Source of the DNA: Trichomonas tenax | Taxonomy: Eukaryota > Parabasalia > Trichomonadida > Trichomonadidae | DNA length: 10,998 nt | Assembly: GCA_023091735.1 (NCBI GenBank) | Contig: JALKBU010001446.1 | Span: 1 to 10,998, forward strand | Direction of reading: 5' to 3' | Shown: positions 1-7,720 of the stretch, piece by piece | How the letters are laid out: every line of letters starts with the position of its first letter | How positions within the stretch are numbered: position 1 is the stretch's first letter | Program-made: the position numbers and the translations under genes | Notes under the pieces: generated by a model | Seen by the model: the letters and a program-made list of their open reading frames with translations, nothing else | Database searches by the model: none | Told to the model about the DNA's origin: nothing

Positions 1-958
1 GAACCCCAATGTACAAAATCATGTTGTGCATGATATATTAAAGAATTAGCTAACAAAGTCTATATTTCATTAAAATATTAGATATATCTTGCATCAAAAA
101 CATTGATTTGCCATGATGTGCTTTACTTATTATAATTTATTCCAATTGTATAGCATTTTTATAACGTAAAATATGTTGTTGTCGATGATAAATAGGTAAA
201 TCTAATCACAAATATGCTTTTTTCCAAAAAAAGTATTCCAAGTGTTCACACATAAGCTCTGTGTGTTATAATTCTCAATTTAATAAACTTGTCAAATTTA
301 GCCGCAAAAAAGAGTCATCATTATTTTTGGGAGAATTACTCACAAATGGATATGAATAACAATGATTAATGTTTCTGAAAAGAGCCAAAATGCGATTTTT
401 TTCCCAAGACAAAATAAATCTCTTGGAAGTGTTGGAGGAAAGATATAAGATTTGAGGGGGAGAACTTTTTTTTGGTGTAAATTTTGATTTTTTCATGTTT
501 TAACTTTTTTCAATGGAAAAATAGCATTAATATTAATGCATTATGATGTGGAATCAATCATTCACATTTCATCATCATTTTGATATAAATCCCCATTATC
601 AATTGCAAATGAAAAGAAGTTTCAATGCTAGAGGATGAAAATAGAGGATTCTGTGGATGCTCCGTCCATAAGTTGTTTGCTGCTTTTCCGTTCTTTTGTT
701 GGTTTTAACAGATAAAGTAATTGAATATCATTTGTAAATCATTTCTATATTGCATCATTCAATCTCATTTCAACTCTTATTCAAAATCAATCAATATTTT
801 AATACAACAATAGCTAATCTGAAGGGGAATCCAATTCTGAATCAGAGATATGCATTTCCGGATCTGGAAATGAAGAATTAGAACTTATTGACGATTCAAT
901 AGATTCTGAACTAGTTTGTATTTAAATATTAAACACTTTTATTCAGGATTTAAAGAAA
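1..958. other. AT-rich intergenic DNA, no firm gene
   Basis: No gene can be supported here. A 73-codon minus-strand frame at 275-496 is Lys/Ser/Asn-rich, matches no family I know and lacks an initiator, so I treat it as chance. Two short plus-strand coding-like scraps are present: 27 codons at 625-708 with a Cys/Phe-rich end, and 35 codons at 818-925 rich in Ser, Glu and Asp. Neither has a promoter. The region is the 3' flank of the Bud32 gene. A minus-strand sequence at 270-259 resembles the trichomonad 3' splice motif but has no donor partner. Confidence 0.6.
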
Positions 959-962
959 TTTA
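959..962 (-). promoter_or_regulatory. TAAA poly(A) signal overlapping the Bud32 stop codon
   Basis: On the minus strand the stop codon TAA is followed by A, giving TAAA. In T. vaginalis this tetranucleotide, often containing the stop codon, is the reported cleavage/polyadenylation signal. A second TAAA lies about ten bases further on (minus strand, from 951-954). Confidence 0.6.
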
Positions 963-1610
963 GCCGACCATTGATCGCTTACGGCCTCTAGAACGGACTT
1001 TCTTCAGTCTCTTCATAATAACAGTAGCCTTTTTACAATGCTGTGTGTAAGAATCGAAAATAACCTGAAGTAAGTCTGTCTTATCTGGATGAGATGAGTT
1101 AAATGCTCTTTCCATAACATACAAATCTACAGCAAAATCTTCTGGAAGTCCACTTTGGAAAGAAAGGCCGAAATCGATAACTCTCACTTTTCCATCGTGG
1201 AGCATAAAGTTAGAAGTTGTTAAATCGCCGTGAAGAATTTCATTATTGTGCATTGTTGCGATAATTTGTCCCATTTCTTTCAAAGCTTGAATAACTTTCG
1301 GATCGGTGTTGTTTGTGCAGTTGAAAATCATTTGTTTGAGACTTCCACCATTTAATTCTTCCATAATCAAAGTAGAAGACTCAGGATCAATGTAAACTAT
1401 AGGGCATGTCGGAACTCCTAACTGTATCAAGCGGAAATTTGTTCTAGCTTCGCTTTTAATTCGATCTGTTCTCAACATTTTGTCTAAAGGAGCCGCTCTC
1501 CACGTTTTTGGCTCAAGGACTTTGGCAACACAGATTTTGCCGAATAAATTCATCTTCCAGATCGATGCTTCTGCGCCTCTTTTGATCTCAACCCAATTTT
1601 CTCTATTCAT
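960..1610 (-). CDS. BUD32: Bud32/PRPK-family atypical protein kinase (KEOPS subunit)
   Basis: A complete 216-residue Bud32 (PRPK/TP53RK) protein. In eukaryotes and archaea Bud32 is the small kinase/ATPase of the KEOPS complex, which works with Kae1 to put the t6A modification on ANN-decoding tRNAs; it acts in cytosol and nucleus. The visible family features are a short glycine-loop substitute RGAEAS (11-16), the ATP-site Lys30, an SEAR helix (53-56), the catalytic loop HGDLTTSNF (127-135, Asp129), the DFG-type metal site IDFGLS (145-150), EDFAVDLYVMERA (157-169), and the C-terminal tail VRSRGRKRSMVG, which is the signature end of the family and binds Cgi121/Kae1 in known complexes. Length is normal for Bud32, which lacks most of the kinase C-lobe. 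The start is the only ATG that leaves the N-terminus at family length. The stop lies inside TAAA. A Myb-type element sits just upstream. Confidence 0.98.
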   Translation of the reverse strand: MNRENWVEIKRGAEASIWKMNLFGKICVAKVLEPKTWRAAPLDKMLRTDRIKSEARTNFRLIQLGVPTCPIVYIDPESSTLIMEELNGGSLKQMIFNCTNNTDPKVIQALKEMGQIIATMHNNEILHGDLTTSNFMLHDGKVRVIDFGLSFQSGLPEDFAVDLYVMERAFNSSHPDKTDLLQVIFDSYTQHCKKATVIMKRLKKVRSRGRKRSMVG

Positions 1611-2131
1611 AATTGGAGTTTACATATCGTCCTAAAATTTTCCTCTCATTTTGACCATAAATCGAATATCCCCATATGATATTTACACTTTTTGTCGTTA
1701 AATTTTTGAAAAATATGCAATATTTAATATTCAATTTTTTAAATGTTGATTATTATTGGTTTTTAATGTTATTGCCGTTTAAAATATAATTTTTCAACGT
1801 TATTTGTTCTTTTGATTTTATCCAAAGCCGAAATATCAATTTTTTTCCATACGAAAAAATCTTTTTTAAGCCTTCAACTTTTTACAAATAAATATAATTC
1901 TTTGACTCATTAATGGTTATAAATATTAAAACTTTTAAATATACATTTTTAAATTATCCAAAATTCAATATTTCATTTGAAAGAGCTATTATAGTTATCA
2001 TTATATTTTAATCGTTCATTGCTATATATTGGTGATATTGGTTTGATACAAATATGAAATAATATTTTATGAAATTGTTATAACAAACATTTTATAAAAA
2101 TAATCGCCTCGTAATGAGATCTGTGTGCTCA
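1611..2131. other. AT-rich spacer between Bud32 and RRM genes
   Basis: About 520 bases with many A/T runs and stops in every frame. Apart from the putative Myb-type element close to the Bud32 start, I see no gene or repeat. It holds the Bud32 promoter and the RRM gene's 3' flank. Confidence 0.6.
1625..1632 (-). promoter_or_regulatory. Myb-recognition (M3-like) element upstream of Bud32
   Basis: The minus strand reads GGACGATA, 7 of 8 matches to the T. vaginalis M3 motif (A-R-ACGATA), a Myb-type recognition element; the plus strand reads TATCGTCC. It lies about 14 bases before the Bud32 ATG. No canonical TCA-Y-W initiator is visible between it and the ATG (the sequence is CTCCAATT-ATG), so this element may help set the start site. 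The functional role is inferred from motif similarity only. Confidence 0.4.
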
Positions 2132-2135
2132 TTTA
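2132..2135 (-). promoter_or_regulatory. TAAA poly(A) signal overlapping the RRM-gene stop
   Basis: The minus-strand stop TAA is followed by A, giving TAAA, the same arrangement as at the Bud32 gene and the membrane-protein gene in this window. Confidence 0.6.
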
Positions 2136-2546
2136 AATGCTCTCGGCCTTCGAAGACATCACGATGATGCTTTGACGAAGTTGTTCGAGCATATTTTTGT
2201 ATTGCTTGATTTCTTCTGTCTCCATAATATCAGAGCTGATCTCAAATGGCGGAGGTTTGTTGCTTTTTCGCTTTGGATCCCTGATTGTGTCCGTCTGGTG
2301 CTTGGCTTCTTTTACTGTTAGTCTTTTTCCTTCGAAATTGGCGCCATTTAAGTCGACAATGCAGTCATTGGCGTCAGTCTTCCTCTGGAACGTGATGAAA
2401 GCCGTTCCTTTCGAAGCTCCTGATTCGTCCAGCATAAGAAATGTGTTCAAAATCGGGCCATATCGCGAGAAATACTTCGTGACGGCCTTCTGATCCATGT
2501 CGAGTGGAAGGTTTGCGATGTAGATCTTGAATGGAAGATTCGGCAT
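2133..2546 (-). CDS. Small single-RRM RNA-binding protein
   Basis: A 137-residue protein with one N-terminal RNA recognition motif and a short helical tail. RNP2 is IYIANL (8-13) and RNP1 is SKGTAFITF (45-53), spaced as in canonical RRMs; the domain covers about residues 6-83. The third aromatic of RNP1 (usually F/Y) is Thr48 here, while Tyr9 and Phe50 remain, so RNA binding is likely but possibly weaker. After a basic, Pro-containing linker (RDPKRKSNKPPP, 89-100), residues 109-130 look like a short amphipathic or coiled-coil helix that could mediate pairing with a partner. The compact RRM plus tail resembles splicing or mRNA-processing factors, but the sequence is not specific enough to name one. 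Coding GC is clearly above the flanks. The stop is inside TAAA. Confidence 0.9.
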   Translation of the reverse strand: MPNLPFKIYIANLPLDMDQKAVTKYFSRYGPILNTFLMLDESGASKGTAFITFQRKTDANDCIVDLNGANFEGKRLTVKEAKHQTDTIRDPKRKSNKPPPFEISSDIMETEEIKQYKNMLEQLRQSIIVMSSKAESI

Positions 2547-3159
2547 TTGATCACTTAAAAAAATGGAAGATAATTTTCATATTGAATTTGGATTTCTCTC
2601 TCATTGCATGAACTAAAGCGTAATATCAAGTAATTTTTAATTTTTATTCTAATATCAATTTTTTATTATTTATATTATATTTACATCATTATGGTTTCAC
2701 TTTTTGCTAATAAACATTGATCAAAACTTTCATTTTAAAAGTTTTCAATAATTATGGCCTCTATTTACAAGACAAATCTATATTTTTACATGTCAGAATT
2801 AAACTAACTTAAGTAAATGAAGAAAAAGCAGCTCAAAAAACAAAGGTACAGATTTAAATTAGTAAAGAAGGATCTATACAGTTTGTTTCTAGTTCAGAAA
2901 TGTTCAAAATGAAATGATTCATTTTTGCTTCAAATATCAGGTTGTTTTTTGATACAAGATTATTTATTTTATGCCATTCTGTCAACTTAAGAATGCTCAC
3001 TCATATGTAATAATTAGAATTTCTCAAAACTAAAAAGAGATATCACATCGAAATCATTTTCTTATTTTAAGAACATTCTTTATGTTGTAGCAAACTAATA
3101 GCTTAACTCTATATGTTATTTTAGAGACAATGAATGCATTGTAATGGGAAATAGAATAA
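2547..3159. other. AT-rich spacer between RRM and GFAT genes
   Basis: About 610 bases of AT-rich DNA with no supported gene. A 31-codon plus-strand frame at 2817-2912 encodes a Lys-rich peptide, but it has no initiator and no family match, so it is not called. The bases directly before the RRM start (minus strand GATCAAATG) contain TCA but not the TCA-Y-W initiator. Confidence 0.6.
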
Positions 3160-3163
3160 TTTA
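3160..3163 (-). promoter_or_regulatory. TAAA poly(A) signal 3' of GFAT
   Basis: The GFAT stop is TAAT rather than TAAA, but a TAAA occurs on the minus strand about ten bases downstream of the stop, a normal distance for the trichomonad signal. Confidence 0.5.
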
Positions 3164-3172
3164 ATATTGAAA

Positions 3173-5284
3173 TTAAACAACAGTGACAGCCTTTGCAAGA
3201 TTTCTTGGTCTATCAACGTTGATTCCCTTGTGAATGGCAACATAGTAAGCAAGAAGCTGCATTGGAATGATGTTGACGATCATCTGCGTCCACTGAGTCA
3301 TCTTCGGGACGACGATTAACCAGTCAGAGAAACTCTTTACCTTTGGGATTTCTTCTTCATTGGCGATGACCAAAACTTTGGCACCACGTGCTTTGATCTG
3401 CTGCAATGAAGACTGTGAAGCAGCAAACATCTCATCATCTTCTCCAGTAGCGAAGAAGATAACGAGAGATTCATCATCGATCAAAGCAAGAGGTCCATGC
3501 TTCAATTCACCGGCCATCAAACCTTCTGAGTGGATGTATGTTAATTCTTTGATCTTAAGTGCCGTTTCTCTTGCAGTAGCGTAGTGTGTTCTTCTGCCGA
3601 GCATGATCAAGTTCTTCTGTGTTGAAACGAAAGGAGCAATCTCTTGGATTGTTGGAGAGAGCTTTAAAACTTCCTCAACTTTGCTTGGAAGAATTGCGAG
3701 ATCCTTGAGAGCAGACTTTCTCTCCTTCTTCTGCGAAACGGAGTCCTGCATCAACAGCAAAAGGAACATGAGGAGTGCTTCGATCATTGATGTATAGCAC
3801 TTTGTGGAAGCAACGCCGATTTCAACACCTGCGTTAAGATGAATGCCGCAAGTTGTTCCACGAGAGATTGATGAACCTGGAGTATTGTTGATGCCAACGC
3901 AGAAAGCGCCGCTGTTCCTGCAGTACTCGAGAGCCATCAATGTGTCTGCTGTCTCGCCACTCTGTGAAAGGAAGACGCATGTATCATCTCTGAAAACGAT
4001 TGGTTTTCTGTCATTGAAATCGGAAGCGACTTCAACGAAGATTCTCTGTTTCGTGAATTGCTCGAACAAAGGTCTAACAGCCAAAGCAGCGTTATACGAT
4101 GTTCCGCATGCAATGAAGATGATGTATTTCGATTGCTTGATCGTCTCTAAGTGAGGAATCATACCACCCAAATGAATGTCTGTGCTTCCAAGTAAAATTC
4201 TTCCTCTCTGTGTTGCAGCGAGAGACTGTGGCTGCTCCATGATCTCCTTGAGCATGAAGTGGCCATAGTCGCCCTTAGCGATGGACTCGAGAGAGAGTTG
4301 CAGTGGCTCTGAGATTCTGTTTGCCTTGAATTTGTCCTCCGATGGAGTCGTGTTGATGATGTCGATTCCTTTCTCGCTGATGTGGACAATGTCCCAATCC
4401 TCGAGAATGATGACATCGCGCGTGTGTTCAGCAAAAGCAGGAGCATCAGAAGCAATGAACAACTCGTATGGCTTTGGTGCAGTTTTGACTTCAACTTCTC
4501 CAAAATCTGTGACAGAGCCAAACAAGTCATCTCTCTTCATATCGATGAGTCTCGCTGCGTGCTTTGCCTCTCCTGTGCCTTGATATTTAAGACCGAGAAG
4601 CATAGGAGAAGAAAGCCTGCAGGCAATCGCCTCGTTTGGATAAAGAGAACTCTTGAAAATAGCGCCGAATGTTCCTTGAACTAATTTCATCGCGTTTGCA
4701 ACAACTTGGAGGAACGTTGGCTTTTGGCTGAGCTCCGCTGAGAGCTTGTTGTAGATGAACAAAGCGAGTTTTGCGAGGATCTCTGTGTCTGTCTCAGATG
4801 TGAATTGAGATTTGGTGTCGTCTGGGTTTTGGATGCTGATCAATGTGTCAACAGGCCCTGAAGGTGGAGCAACGGAGAATACGCTCTCTTGGAGGAGGCG
4901 ATTCTTTAATTCCGCGTAGTTGGAAATAATTCCGTTATGAACAACGACAAACTCCATATTTGGCGATGAAATATGTGGGTGAGCATTTCCAGCTGTCGGT
5001 GGACCATGTGTTGCCCATCTTGTATGCGCAATTGCAACATGATTTTGATAAAGTGTTTCATTTGTTAAATATTCCTTGATCAAATACGAAAGGTTGTCGA
5101 CTGTTCCCTTAGACTTAGCAATAACGATTCTTTTTTCTTCTTCTTGTCCAATATCGAACGAAATTCCACAAGAATCGTATCCACGGTACTCCAATTTCTT
5201 CAACCCGGACAAAAGTTTGAGGAGGATGTCCTTCAGCTTCTGGTCCTTGATGCAGAAGTTCATATATGCAAAGATGCCGCACAT
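3173..5284 (-). CDS. GFA1: Glutamine:fructose-6-phosphate aminotransferase (isomerizing)
   Basis: Full-length GFAT of 703 residues, which makes glucosamine-6-phosphate from fructose-6-phosphate and glutamine, the first step of the cytosolic hexosamine pathway to UDP-GlcNAc (N-glycans, GPI anchors, lipoglycan). The start is set by chemistry: MCGIF must be the N-terminus so that Cys2 becomes the Ntn-hydrolase nucleophile; the frame runs 27 codons further upstream, but that part is AT-rich and non-conserved. Glutaminase domain about 2-230: LEYRGYDS (31-38), TRWATHG (88-94), HNGIISNY (116-123), SETDTE (163-168). Two SIS isomerase domains follow: IACGTSYNAA (391-400), LSQSGETADTL (439-449), GVASTK (490-495), EGLMAGELKHGP (587-598, His596), and the end DRPRNLAKAVTVV with the conserved Lys698. 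Oddities are a roughly 24-residue insert at about 134-160, HGPPT in place of the usual HGEPS, and a final Val in place of the usual Glu. Confidence 0.98.
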   Translation of the reverse strand: MCGIFAYMNFCIKDQKLKDILLKLLSGLKKLEYRGYDSCGISFDIGQEEEKRIVIAKSKGTVDNLSYLIKEYLTNETLYQNHVAIAHTRWATHGPPTAGNAHPHISSPNMEFVVVHNGIISNYAELKNRLLQESVFSVAPPSGPVDTLISIQNPDDTKSQFTSETDTEILAKLALFIYNKLSAELSQKPTFLQVVANAMKLVQGTFGAIFKSSLYPNEAIACRLSSPMLLGLKYQGTGEAKHAARLIDMKRDDLFGSVTDFGEVEVKTAPKPYELFIASDAPAFAEHTRDVIILEDWDIVHISEKGIDIINTTPSEDKFKANRISEPLQLSLESIAKGDYGHFMLKEIMEQPQSLAATQRGRILLGSTDIHLGGMIPHLETIKQSKYIIFIACGTSYNAALAVRPLFEQFTKQRIFVEVASDFNDRKPIVFRDDTCVFLSQSGETADTLMALEYCRNSGAFCVGINNTPGSSISRGTTCGIHLNAGVEIGVASTKCYTSMIEALLMFLLLLMQDSVSQKKERKSALKDLAILPSKVEEVLKLSPTIQEIAPFVSTQKNLIMLGRRTHYATARETALKIKELTYIHSEGLMAGELKHGPLALIDDESLVIFFATGEDDEMFAASQSSLQQIKARGAKVLVIANEEEIPKVKSFSDWLIVVPKMTQWTQMIVNIIPMQLLAYYVAIHKGINVDRPRNLAKAVTVV

Positions 5285-6292
5285 TTTTTGATATAACCTT
5301 ATTAGCGATTTAACCTTAATAAAATTATATTTATATTCGCTTTCGAGATTCGAGATTCCAAACATAAATCAAGCTTTATGATGTTTTGCAGAGGAAAAAT
5401 TTTGCTATCTTCAAAAACCTGAATTTTGAAAATTATTCAAACTTTTATTCAAAGCTTGTTATTGATGCTATAATCAAAGCTCCTCAATTCCTATAATTCC
5501 ACAATGTTTCTGGTTGAACAATGAAATTGTAATAATCTTCTTTTCAATACCAAATAAGGAGCAACTCAGAACTATAAAATCACCTGCATTTTGTCCAATG
5601 CATCAATGATTTAATGTTAAAATTCCTCATATTTATGTTTTATTGATTTCTTCGATAAGGTTACCCAAACAAAAACTTAAATGGAGTCCATATTGAATCC
5701 CATATAAAAGTATTCAGACTTTTCATTATACCCCTAAAGCAGCTGAAGCTAATTTGAAGGATTTCTGGTTTTTAATGTGATAAAATAATCAAATATCAAG
5801 TTTAACCTCTATCAACATTGTCGTTGAAATATACCCAAAGAATAATGATGATTAACAATAATAACATCGCAAATTTACTTACAAAAAAAAATCAAATATA
5901 AAACAGTAACGGGAAAATTTTTCCTTCTGCGGTGTAGTCCCGCGACCTTCATAACTTTTTATCTGATCAATATTTTTTCGATTTGAAAGTACTTTCATGT
6001 ACATATTGATAGTTGTCTATCCAATGGTATAAGTGGCACAGTCTATATATCTATCAAATCATTGTTTGCATTTCAAATCGTCCAAAAATATACGATTTCC
6101 AGCATAAATGTATGCGCTACTATGCAGCATATGATATTTCTATGTGTATTATTGATTCAAATGCCTCTTATACGCTTAAAATTAAAAACGCAACTAATTC
6201 ATTAATTGATTTGAGGGCGATTATACACATGAAAGTTATTGAATTTGATGTGATTTGGATTTGCAGCTGTAATAATGTAAAATTTTAGAATC
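5285..6292. other. AT-rich intergenic DNA upstream of GFAT
   Basis: No supported gene. The minus-strand leader of GFAT reads ATATCAAAAA-ATG, which has TCA five bases before the ATG but not a canonical initiator. A GC-richer patch at about 5910-5955 contains CGGGA and TCCCG about 25 bases apart, able to pair. A 91-codon plus-strand frame at 6013-6288 begins with TTG, its first ATG is at 6112 and it has no recognisable domain; it is rich in Ile, Tyr, Asn and Lys as expected from AT-rich DNA. I do not call it a gene. Confidence 0.55.
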
Positions 6293-6451
6293 TTAGATTT
6301 GACTCAACAATGCCATCAGCTCATCTCTGTGAGCTTCCTTCAATTCAGCACTTGAATTTGGTATTGAGCTCATGATTCTCAAGTTTCTCTCCGATAAATT
6401 ATTGAGAACTGCAATCTTAATGACAAATGTTAGTGTCACTTTTGTGACCAT
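6293..6451 (-). CDS. Possible small protein, or 3' end of an eroded gene
   Basis: A 52-codon minus-strand frame. The last roughly 40 residues read like real coding sequence (for example SSAELKEAHRDELMALL near the end, an amphipathic Glu/Leu/Ala-rich helix), and TAAA lies six bases after the stop. The first ten residues come from the palindrome region and look less natural. Upstream, in another minus-strand frame (about 6500-6665), there is a further coding-like stretch of about 50 codons ending in a stop, so this may be the tail of a gene broken by a frameshift. I do not recognise the family. Alternative: a chance open frame. Confidence 0.25.
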   Translation of the reverse strand: MVTKVTLTFVIKIAVLNNLSERNLRIMSSIPNSSAELKEAHRDELMALLSQI

Positions 6452-6474
6452 TTGACAAATAATTTGTCAAATGG
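6448..6474. repeat. Perfect 27-bp palindrome (12-bp arms, 3-base loop)
   Basis: The arms CCATTTGACAAA and TTTGTCAAATGG are exact reverse complements separated by TAA. Each arm, read outward, carries TCAAATGG, so an ATG leaves the palindrome on each strand (6471 plus, 6451 minus). A further short stem, GTCAC-TTTT-GTGAC, is immediately to the left at 6434-6447. It could be a regulatory palindrome, an RNA hairpin or the scar of an excised element. Confidence 0.9.
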
Positions 6475-6620
6475 CAGATTTCTTTCTTCGACAAAATAAA
6501 AGTGTTTTAATTATCGAAAATGAGTTTCGGAAATGTTATTTGTGCTATCAGCATCCTGACGATAGCACATCATCCATTTCTCTTTGTTCATTGCAAGTTC
6601 TCGTTGCACTCCAAATTTAA
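6471..6620 (+). CDS. Doubtful 49-codon frame leaving the palindrome rightwards
   Basis: This open frame starts in the right arm of the palindrome and encodes MADFFLRQ and 41 further residues with a CYLCYQHPDD segment. A canonical initiator-like TCACT is at 6435-6439, about 34 bases before the ATG, longer than usual trichomonad leaders. No family is recognised, and a minus-strand coding-like frame covers the same bases, so only one of the two, if either, can be real. Confidence 0.12.
   Translation: MADFFLRQNKSVLIIENEFRKCYLCYQHPDDSTSSISLCSLQVLVALQI
6541..6569. repeat. Stem-loop with 9-bp perfect arms
   Basis: TGTGCTATC (6541-6549) and GATAGCACA (6561-6569) are exact reverse complements around an 11-base loop. 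It lies less than 70 bases from the 27-bp palindrome. Function unknown; it may be incidental. Confidence 0.75.
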
Positions 6621-6679
6621 GAAAACCAAGAAGCTCGATCGAAATTATCCCTTCTTGTGTAGTAAATATGAATTATAAA

Positions 6680-6990
6680 CGAATAATTTGAAGATAAAAA
6701 TAGAATTTTAGTAAAAAAAAAAACGAATTTCACAAAGAATATAAGGATCGAATTGAGAATCTAAATAATATAAATCAATAAATAAAATGAAAGTAACATG
6801 AAAACATTATCTAATTCATGATTCAAGAACAATTAATTATGAATTTAATGATATATTAATAATTATGAGAATAAGTAATAATATGAAAATAATCTTGTAA
6901 TGATAAAGGTATCTGTGAAAAAATAAAAAAATAGAAAAAAAAAATAATTTATTAATATCAAAAGTGAAAATGTAATGTGTATTAAAAATT
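6680..6990. other. Low-complexity, extremely AT-rich block
   Basis: About 310 bases dominated by A and T, with runs of A and repeated ATAAT/AATAA words. A minus-strand frame at 6837-7031 runs through it but is Ile/Phe/Leu/Tyr-rich, as AT-rich DNA dictates, after a more normal first 17 residues taken from the neighbouring island. No gene is supported. Confidence 0.6.
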
Positions 6991-7430
6991 GAATCAATAA
7001 GTGGGTTCTTGTTAGGGCCTGGTTTGGCCACTCGAGGGCTTTGGAAGTCTCAGGCCGACCTCGCCATGCATCGAATCATGCTTCTGTTGAATAGGCATCT
7101 GGATGCATCTCTGCTAGATCACCAGGTCATCCTTCACTATGAGGCCACAACTACTCATAATGAAGTCTTCTTTGTCTTCCAACATTGAGTTCAATCCATT
7201 TCAACATATTGACACTTTTCCATTTTTTCCCGCAAACATATCACTTTCCTTTATTTTGACATCCTGACTTTACATGCCAAAAATAAGTTACATGTCAGAA
7301 AAGCACGTTGTTCTATTTTGTCCCAGTCCCGTTTTGATTATGAGTCGGAATCCATCTTCAATGAATGAAAGAAAGTGAACTCTTTTGTTATTGGAAATAA
7401 GTTGGCATCGTAAAATTTAAAATTACTGCA
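6991..7430. pseudogene. GC-richer island, eroded coding-like relic of unknown family
   Basis: This block, especially 7005-7190, is much richer in G and C than its surroundings and reads like old coding DNA. On the plus strand one frame is open for 71 codons from 6976 to a TGA at 7186, and after a TGA at 7210 the same frame is open for about 50 more codons to a TGA near 7363. On the minus strand one frame from about 7430 to 7012 also carries protein-like segments, but with several stops. I cannot decide the strand and recognise no family. Possible sources are a decayed transposon or virus gene or a dead host gene. Confidence 0.35.
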
Positions 7431-7716
7431 TATCCTTATCTTCAAAAAAAAAAATAATTTGAATTTGATTTTTTGCATTATTATGATTTCATGTAGATAT
7501 CAGTTAAGAATTTCTATGCTTCGATTGTGTAATGTTTGTTCATCAATATAGCATTCCCTCAATCATGATTTTGAATGAACAATTTAATTCTTTTTTAGAT
7601 GAAAGTTAATGAATCACAGATCAATATCAACAGAAACAATTTCTCCATCTGTTAGTATTGATGTGTGTTTGTTAGATGAAAAAAATACAATGTTCGAAAT
7701 ATGAAGTTGAAATTTT
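7431..7716. other. AT-rich 3' flank of the membrane-protein gene
   Basis: Short AT-rich spacer with homopolymer runs (for example ten A at about 7445-7455). No gene or notable repeat seen. Confidence 0.55.
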
Positions 7717-7720
7717 TTTA
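7717..7720 (-). promoter_or_regulatory. TAAA poly(A) signal overlapping the membrane-protein stop
   Basis: The minus strand reads GCA-TAA-A at the end of the frame, giving the TAAA signal with the stop codon inside it. Confidence 0.6.

Noticed and set aside
259..270. Minus-strand TATAACACACAG, close to the trichomonad 3' splice/branch motif ACTAACACACAG
   Set aside because: It matches only the last ten of twelve bases, no GTAYGT-type donor lies within several hundred bases upstream on that strand, and the flanking frames show no coherent protein.
275..496. 73-codon minus-strand frame
   Set aside because: AT-driven composition, no initiator, no family resemblance and no better base composition than its flanks.
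2817..2912. 31-codon basic peptide (MKKKQLKKQR and on), considered as a tiny ribosomal protein
   Set aside because: It does not match L41 or another small ribosomal protein and has no initiator.
960..5284. Operon of Bud32, RRM and GFAT genes
   Set aside because: Spacers exceed 500 bases, each gene has its own TAAA signal, and trichomonads transcribe genes singly.
5285..5365. N-terminal extension of GFAT by 27 codons
   Set aside because: GFAT needs Cys at position 2 after Met removal; the extension is AT-rich and non-conserved.
6013..6288. 91-codon plus-strand frame, considered as an ankyrin-protein N-terminus
   Set aside because: It begins with TTG, the first ATG is at 6112, no ankyrin repeat is visible, and the composition follows AT-rich DNA.
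7012..7185. Possible integrase zinc-finger (H-x3-H in a KHDSMHGEVG segment) on the minus strand
   Set aside because: No following C-x2-C pair, the frame has several stops, and the opposite strand is at least as open.
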